Source: Acidobacteriota bacterium (lineage in GTDB: Bacteria > Acidobacteriota > Terriglobia > Terriglobales > Acidobacteriaceae). Taken from it: a DNA stretch of 55,738 nt. Of the stretch, positions 52,220 through 55,738 are shown one piece after another. Below the pieces are notes generated by a model that was not told the origin of the DNA, did no database searches, and saw only the letters and a list, made by a program, of their open reading frames with translations. Within the stretch, counting starts at the first letter, position 1; every line of letters starts with the position of its first letter. Both the position numbers and the translations under genes were made by a program. The stretch spans positions 1 to 55,738 of the forward strand of contig JAJXZT010000007.1 in NCBI GenBank assembly GCA_021779935.1, read 5' to 3'.

Positions 52220-53179
52220 ATGGCGAAGGGAAAGAACGAAATGAAAGAGGTACGGACGGCGCTGCTGGCGTGGTACGACGCGCACCGGCGCGATTTGCCG
52301 TGGCGAAAGACGCACGATCCGTATCGCATATGGGTGTCGGAGATCATGCTGCAACAGACGCGGGTGGCGGCCGTGCTGGAACACTATCGCGCGTTCCTGG
52401 AAAAGTTTCCGACGGTGAAGACGCTGGCGGAGGCGCATGAGAGCGACGTGCTGGCGGTGTGGAGTGGCCTGGGATATTACAGGCGAGCGCGGATGATGCA
52501 TCGCGCGGCAAAAGAAATTGTGGATGCGCGCGGCGGGAAATTTCCGCGGAGTGCGACGGAACTGCGCGCGCTGCCGGGAATTGGGCGATACACGAGTGCG
52601 GCGATTGCGAGCATCGCGTTCGACGAAGCGGTGGCGGTGGTGGATGGAAACGTGGAGCGGGTGCTGGCGCGGTTCGACGGAGCGGCGCGAGAGGGAGAAT
52701 CGGTGTGGGCACGGGCGCAGGAGTTGATGGAGGAGACGCGTCCGGGAGACTGGAACCAGGCGATGATGGAACTGGGTGCGACGGTGTGTACGCCGTCGGA
52801 GCCGAAATGCCTGGTGTGTCCGCTGAGCGCGTGGTGCAAGGCTCCGGGGGCGGATGTGAGCGTGCCTCAGGCGCAACGCAAGAAGAAAGAAACTGTCTAC
52901 GCACTGGCGCGGAGGAAAGACGCGGTGTACCTCGTGCAACGCGATCATGGGTCGAGCCTGATGGCCGGGATGTGGGAGTTGCCGCAGGGCGACACGGCGA
53001 ATGGCGAGGTTGTGCTGCGCAACGTGCGGCACTCGATCACGGACACGGATTACGCGATCACTGTGGTGAAGGGAGCTTCGAAAGAGATGAGGGGCGGAAG
53101 GTGGGTAAAGCTGGAGGACGCGACATCATTGCCGCTGACGGGGCTGACGAAGAAAATATTACGGAAGGTGAAGGGGTGA
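52220..53179 (+). CDS. mutY: A/G-specific adenine glycosylase MutY
   Basis: The glycosylase core has 'RDLPWRKTHDPYRIWVSEIMLQQTRV' with the catalytic Glu. It also has the helix-hairpin-helix 'LPGIGRYTSAAIAS', the catalytic Asp in 'AVVDGNVERVLAR', and the iron-sulfur site C-x6-C-x2-C-x5-C (CTPSEPKCLVCPLSAWC). A C-terminal Nudix-like domain ('AVYLVQRDHGSSLMAGMWELP') recognises 8-oxoG. MutY removes A mispaired with 8-oxoG. Several in-frame ATGs are possible (52172, 52211, 52220, 52241); the last two best fit the family's N-terminus. Confidence 0.94.
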   Translation: MAKGKNEMKEVRTALLAWYDAHRRDLPWRKTHDPYRIWVSEIMLQQTRVAAVLEHYRAFLEKFPTVKTLAEAHESDVLAVWSGLGYYRRARMMHRAAKEIVDARGGKFPRSATELRALPGIGRYTSAAIASIAFDEAVAVVDGNVERVLARFDGAAREGESVWARAQELMEETRPGDWNQAMMELGATVCTPSEPKCLVCPLSAWCKAPGADVSVPQAQRKKKETVYALARRKDAVYLVQRDHGSSLMAGMWELPQGDTANGEVVLRNVRHSITDTDYAITVVKGASKEMRGGRWVKLEDATSLPLTGLTKKILRKVKG

Positions 53180-53254
53180 GGGATGAAGGGGCGGGTTGTG
53201 CGCGATCCTTCTGCCGTGGACGATTTAAAATGGAATTGAAGTTGGAGAGATGAC

Positions 53255-53746
53255 ATGGCTGAATTAGCTCAGGGAAAAAGGGCTCCAGAGGTGAAGTTGC
53301 CGTTGATGGGCGGAGGCGAATTTTCGCTGACGGAATCGCTCGCAAAGGGAGCGGTGGTGCTGGCGTTTTTCAAGATCAGTTGCCCGGTATGCCAGTACTC
53401 GTTTCCGCTTTATCAGAAAATGTCGGACCGGCTGGCGAAGCATGGAGTGCGGGTGATTGGCGTGTCGCAGGATGACGAGAAGTCGACGGCGCAGTTTGCG
53501 CAGAAGCTGGGAGTGAAGTTTCCGATTGCGCTGGACAATCCAAAAGGATACGCGGTGTCGAACGCGTACGGGCTGCGGACCGTGCCGATGGTGTTTGAGA
53601 TCGGCCCGAGTGGATACGTCGAGAGCGCGATCATCGGATGGTCGAGGGCGGAGATGGAGGAGATTTACTGGCGATACGCGGACGGTCGCGGCGCGGGGGT
53701 CCCGGTGTTCGAAGAGGGAGAGGTCTGGGAGTACAAGATTGGTTGA
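53255..53746 (+). CDS. Thioredoxin-fold redoxin (peroxiredoxin/TlpA-like)
   Basis: A 163-residue cytoplasmic protein without signal peptide. 'MGGGEFSLTESLAKGAVVLAFFKISCPVCQYSFPLYQKM' is a redoxin start with a CPVC active site, followed by 'VIGVSQDDEKSTAQFAQKLGV', 'LDNPKGYAVSNAYGLRTVP' (cis-Pro) and 'MVFEIGPSGYVESAIIGW'. It probably reduces a peroxide or protein disulfide; no partner is adjacent. Start at 53255 has GGAGAG upstream. Confidence 0.86.
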   Translation: MAELAQGKRAPEVKLPLMGGGEFSLTESLAKGAVVLAFFKISCPVCQYSFPLYQKMSDRLAKHGVRVIGVSQDDEKSTAQFAQKLGVKFPIALDNPKGYAVSNAYGLRTVPMVFEIGPSGYVESAIIGWSRAEMEEIYWRYADGRGAGVPVFEEGEVWEYKIG

Positions 53747-53791
53747 GGGTCGAAGAACTGATCCGCAGGTTGCGGGTCGATACGAAAGAAG

Positions 53792-53817
53792 AGCCTCGGC
53801 GATGGCCGGGGCTTTCT
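53792..53817 (+). terminator. Terminator of the redoxin gene
   Basis: AGCCTCGGC (53792-53800) pairs with GCCGGGGCT (53805-53813), with one T-G pair, followed by TTCTT. Confidence 0.65.
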
Positions 53818-53924
53818 TGCGTTTGGCGGGCGAAGCGGTGATGGAACTTCTGGACGGATTACACGTTGGTGGGGGTACAATGGCCGGTTCGTCTCATAAT
53901 CCTATTCTCAGTAGGGAGTTGCGG

Positions 53925-55616
53925 ATGCGTAAGACCCTAGTCGTTTTCGTATCGATGTTTCTGATCGCCAACATGGCGATGGCACAAGGCAAGCGGACGG
54001 AGCAGAAGGCCCAGGCTGGGATCGTTGCTGGACTTCCCGCAGGCGCGGCCCAGGCGATGAATCACGTGGAAGCCAGCCGCATTGAAGCCGACATCCAGTT
54101 TCTCTCCAGCGACCTGCTGGAAGGACGCGGCACGGGCGCGCGGGGCAGCGACATTGCCGCCGAGTATATTGCGACGCAGTTTGCGCTGGCAGGGCTGAAA
54201 CCGGCGGGCGACCACGGGACGTTTATGCAGAAGGTTCCGATGGTGGGCATTACGACCGAGCCGGGAACGTCGATGGCGGTGACGACGCCAAAGGAGACGA
54301 TGAACCTGCGTCAACTGGAAGACACGGTGATTATGGACGAAAGCCAGCAACCGGTGAGCGACGTGAAGGGCGACGTGATCTTCATCGGCTACGGCATTAC
54401 GGCGCCGGAGTTCCAGTGGGACGACTATGCGGGCGTGGACGTGAAGGGCAAGGTTCTGCTGATGCTGGTGAACGAACCGCCATCGAACGATCCGAAATAC
54501 TTCGGCGGCAAAGCACTGACGTATTACGGCCGGTGGACCTACAAGTACGAACAAGCGGCGCGGATGGGCGCAGCAGGCGTGATCCTGATTCACAAGACGG
54601 AGATGGCGAGCTACGGCTGGCCAGTGGTGAAGAGCTCGTGGTCGGGCGAGCGGTCGAGCCTGGCGGAGGACAAGGACCCGAAGCTGCATCTGGAAGCGTG
54701 GGTGCAACTGGAGATTGCGCGCAAGATGCTGGCCGACTCGGGCATGGACCTGGACAAGATGATTGAAGCGGCAGGGCAGAAGGGTTTCAAGGCGGTGCCG
54801 CTGCCGATCACGGTGGATGCGCACGTAGTGAACGATGTACGGCACTTCCAGTCGCAAAACGTGATTGGCATGATTCCGGGATCCGATGCGAAGCTGCGGC
54901 AGCAGGCGGTGTTCTACACGGCGCACTACGATCATCTCGGGATAAGGCCGGAGATGAAGGGCGACAACATTTATAACGGTGCGCTGGACAACGCGAGCGG
55001 CACGGCGATGGTGATCGAGATGGCGCGGGCGGTGGCGGCGTCTCCGGTGAAGCCGAAGCGCTCGCTGTATTTTGTGGCGGTGACGGCGGAGGAGCAGGGA
55101 TTGTGGGGATCGGCGTACCTGGGACAGCATCCTCCGGTGCCGGCGAAAGATATTACGCTTGACCTGAACTACGACGCCGTACCGTGGGTGGGCATTCCGA
55201 AGGAAGTCTCGGCGGGCGGGTATGATCGCACGACGTTTGCGCCGGTATTCGAGAAGACGGCGAAGGAATTTGGAATGAAGATCATGCCGCCGGAACATCC
55301 GGAGTCGGGCGGGTACTACCGTTCGGACCACTTCAGTTTTGCGAAAGTGGGAGTGCCGGCGTTTTCGGTGGGAACGGGAAGCACGTTCGAGGGACATCCG
55401 AAAGAATGGGTGGACGCCAAGCTGACGAAGATGCGGGAGAGTTATCACCAGCCGACGGACCAGTTCGATCCAGAGGGCGACTATCGGACGGAAGCAGTGA
55501 TGGCGCGCTTTGCCATCGCCCTGGGCTACAAGGCGGCGGATATGCCGGCACTGGTGGAGTGGAAGCCGGGCGACGAATTCGAAGCGGCACGTAAGGTATC
55601 CGAGAGCGGTGACTAG
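53925..55616 (+). CDS. Secreted M28-family metallopeptidase with PA domain
   Basis: The ATG at 53925 follows AGGGAG and gives a signal peptide 'MRKTLVVFVSMFLIANMAMAQ'; the frame open from 53526 is an extension. Residues about 90-300 carry a PA (protease-associated) domain ('FIGYGITAPEFQWDDYAGVDVKGK', 'AARMGAAGVILIH'). The M28 zinc site is 'FYTAHYDHLGI', 'GALDNASGTAMVIEMA', 'AVTAEEQGLWGSAYL' and 'SDHFSFAKVGVPAF', all key His, Asp and Glu ligands present. It should be an exported aminopeptidase or dipeptidase. The stop codon abuts the presumed IS1182-like end at 55617. Confidence 0.92.
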   Translation: MRKTLVVFVSMFLIANMAMAQGKRTEQKAQAGIVAGLPAGAAQAMNHVEASRIEADIQFLSSDLLEGRGTGARGSDIAAEYIATQFALAGLKPAGDHGTFMQKVPMVGITTEPGTSMAVTTPKETMNLRQLEDTVIMDESQQPVSDVKGDVIFIGYGITAPEFQWDDYAGVDVKGKVLLMLVNEPPSNDPKYFGGKALTYYGRWTYKYEQAARMGAAGVILIHKTEMASYGWPVVKSSWSGERSSLAEDKDPKLHLEAWVQLEIARKMLADSGMDLDKMIEAAGQKGFKAVPLPITVDAHVVNDVRHFQSQNVIGMIPGSDAKLRQQAVFYTAHYDHLGIRPEMKGDNIYNGALDNASGTAMVIEMARAVAASPVKPKRSLYFVAVTAEEQGLWGSAYLGQHPPVPAKDITLDLNYDAVPWVGIPKEVSAGGYDRTTFAPVFEKTAKEFGMKIMPPEHPESGGYYRSDHFSFAKVGVPAFSVGTGSTFEGHPKEWVDAKLTKMRESYHQPTDQFDPEGDYRTEAVMARFAIALGYKAADMPALVEWKPGDEFEAARKVSESGD

Positions 55617-55738
55617 GAGCCTGTCTGAGTAATGGTTCCGGTCATACACAATGGGCTTGAGTTGTGCGAAAGAAACTGCGAATCTGAACGCATGGCGAAG
55701 GTTTTCCGTCCGTATTTTCCTGAGCAGGATTTTCTTCT
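55617..55738 (+). mobile_element. Left end of an IS1182-like insertion sequence (partial)
   Basis: Directly after the peptidase stop codon begins GAGCCTGTCTGAGTAATGG, which looks like the terminal inverted repeat of an IS1182-type element. A transposase start follows 75 bases later. The element runs off the window, so the right end, the second inverted repeat and target-site duplication cannot be seen. Confidence 0.55.
55692..55738 (+). CDS. IS1182-family transposase, N-terminal fragment
   Basis: The first 15 codons read 'MAKVFRPYFPEQDFL', the characteristic start of IS1182-type DDE transposases ('FRPYxPDQxxLLPPSL'). Only 47 bases lie inside the window. Family placement rests on this short match. 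Confidence 0.6.
   Translation, partial: MAKVFRPYFPEQDFL

Overview
The window looks like a chromosomal segment of an Acidobacteriota (Terriglobia-like) bacterium. This is an inference from gene content and style: a DUF4139 protein carrying a carboxypeptidase-regulatory-like domain, Tes-like radical SAM proteins, a DUF3106 protein downstream of an ECF sigma/anti-sigma pair, TAT-exported aldo/keto reductase, a PA-domain M28 peptidase, minor-pilin cluster and an IS1182-type transposase start. No rRNA or phylogenetic marker is present, so the assignment is not proven.

Positions 1-9.5 kb are an accessory, defence-rich region. A partial zinc-ribbon gene on the minus strand is followed by a plus-strand string of small unknown genes (478-3471) and a putative PD-(D/E)XK nuclease (about 3582-4532). 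Facing it is a minus-strand restriction-modification cassette: small protein, HEPN-like protein, Dcm/M.EcoRII-like cytosine methyltransferase with a ribbon-helix-helix N-terminus, EcoRII-family endonuclease and Vsr mismatch endonuclease. A YecA/SEC-C protein closes this part. From 9.5 to 14.1 kb lie sparse orphan genes (a Met-rich exported protein, two putative lipoproteins, a putative DNA-binding protein) and long gene-free stretches.

From 14.1 to 33.5 kb the sequence is ordinary housekeeping: aldo/keto reductase, PnuC, EVE protein, Cu/Zn superoxide dismutase, a secreted zinc peptidase, tryptophanase, two MacB-like permeases without an ATPase, a HAMP-PP2C phosphatase, thioredoxin reductase, proline dehydrogenase, an ECF sigma/anti-sigma/DUF3106 operon, tRNA-Val(CAC), an Arg-rich pseudo-receiver protein, a HIT protein and RlpA. 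A 0.7-kb repeat-bearing intergenic region leads to a stand-alone 1139-residue restriction-methyltransferase (34.2-37.7 kb) whose probable specificity part differs in base composition.

From 37.7 to 55.7 kb are a flavin split-barrel protein, a duplicated-repeat exported protein, a cation transporter, a PspC protein, and two radical SAM proteins resembling tetraether/membrane-spanning lipid synthases on either side of a DUF4139 surface protein. These are followed by a lipoprotein gene interrupted by an in-frame amber codon, a four-gene minor-pilin operon, mutY, a thioredoxin-fold protein, an M28 peptidase, and the left end of an IS1182-like element that begins directly after the peptidase stop codon.

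The most notable points are the RHH-fused methyltransferase with a spaced direct repeat at its promoter, the Tes-like radical SAM pair, the mosaic type IIG-like enzyme, and the amber-interrupted lipoprotein gene.
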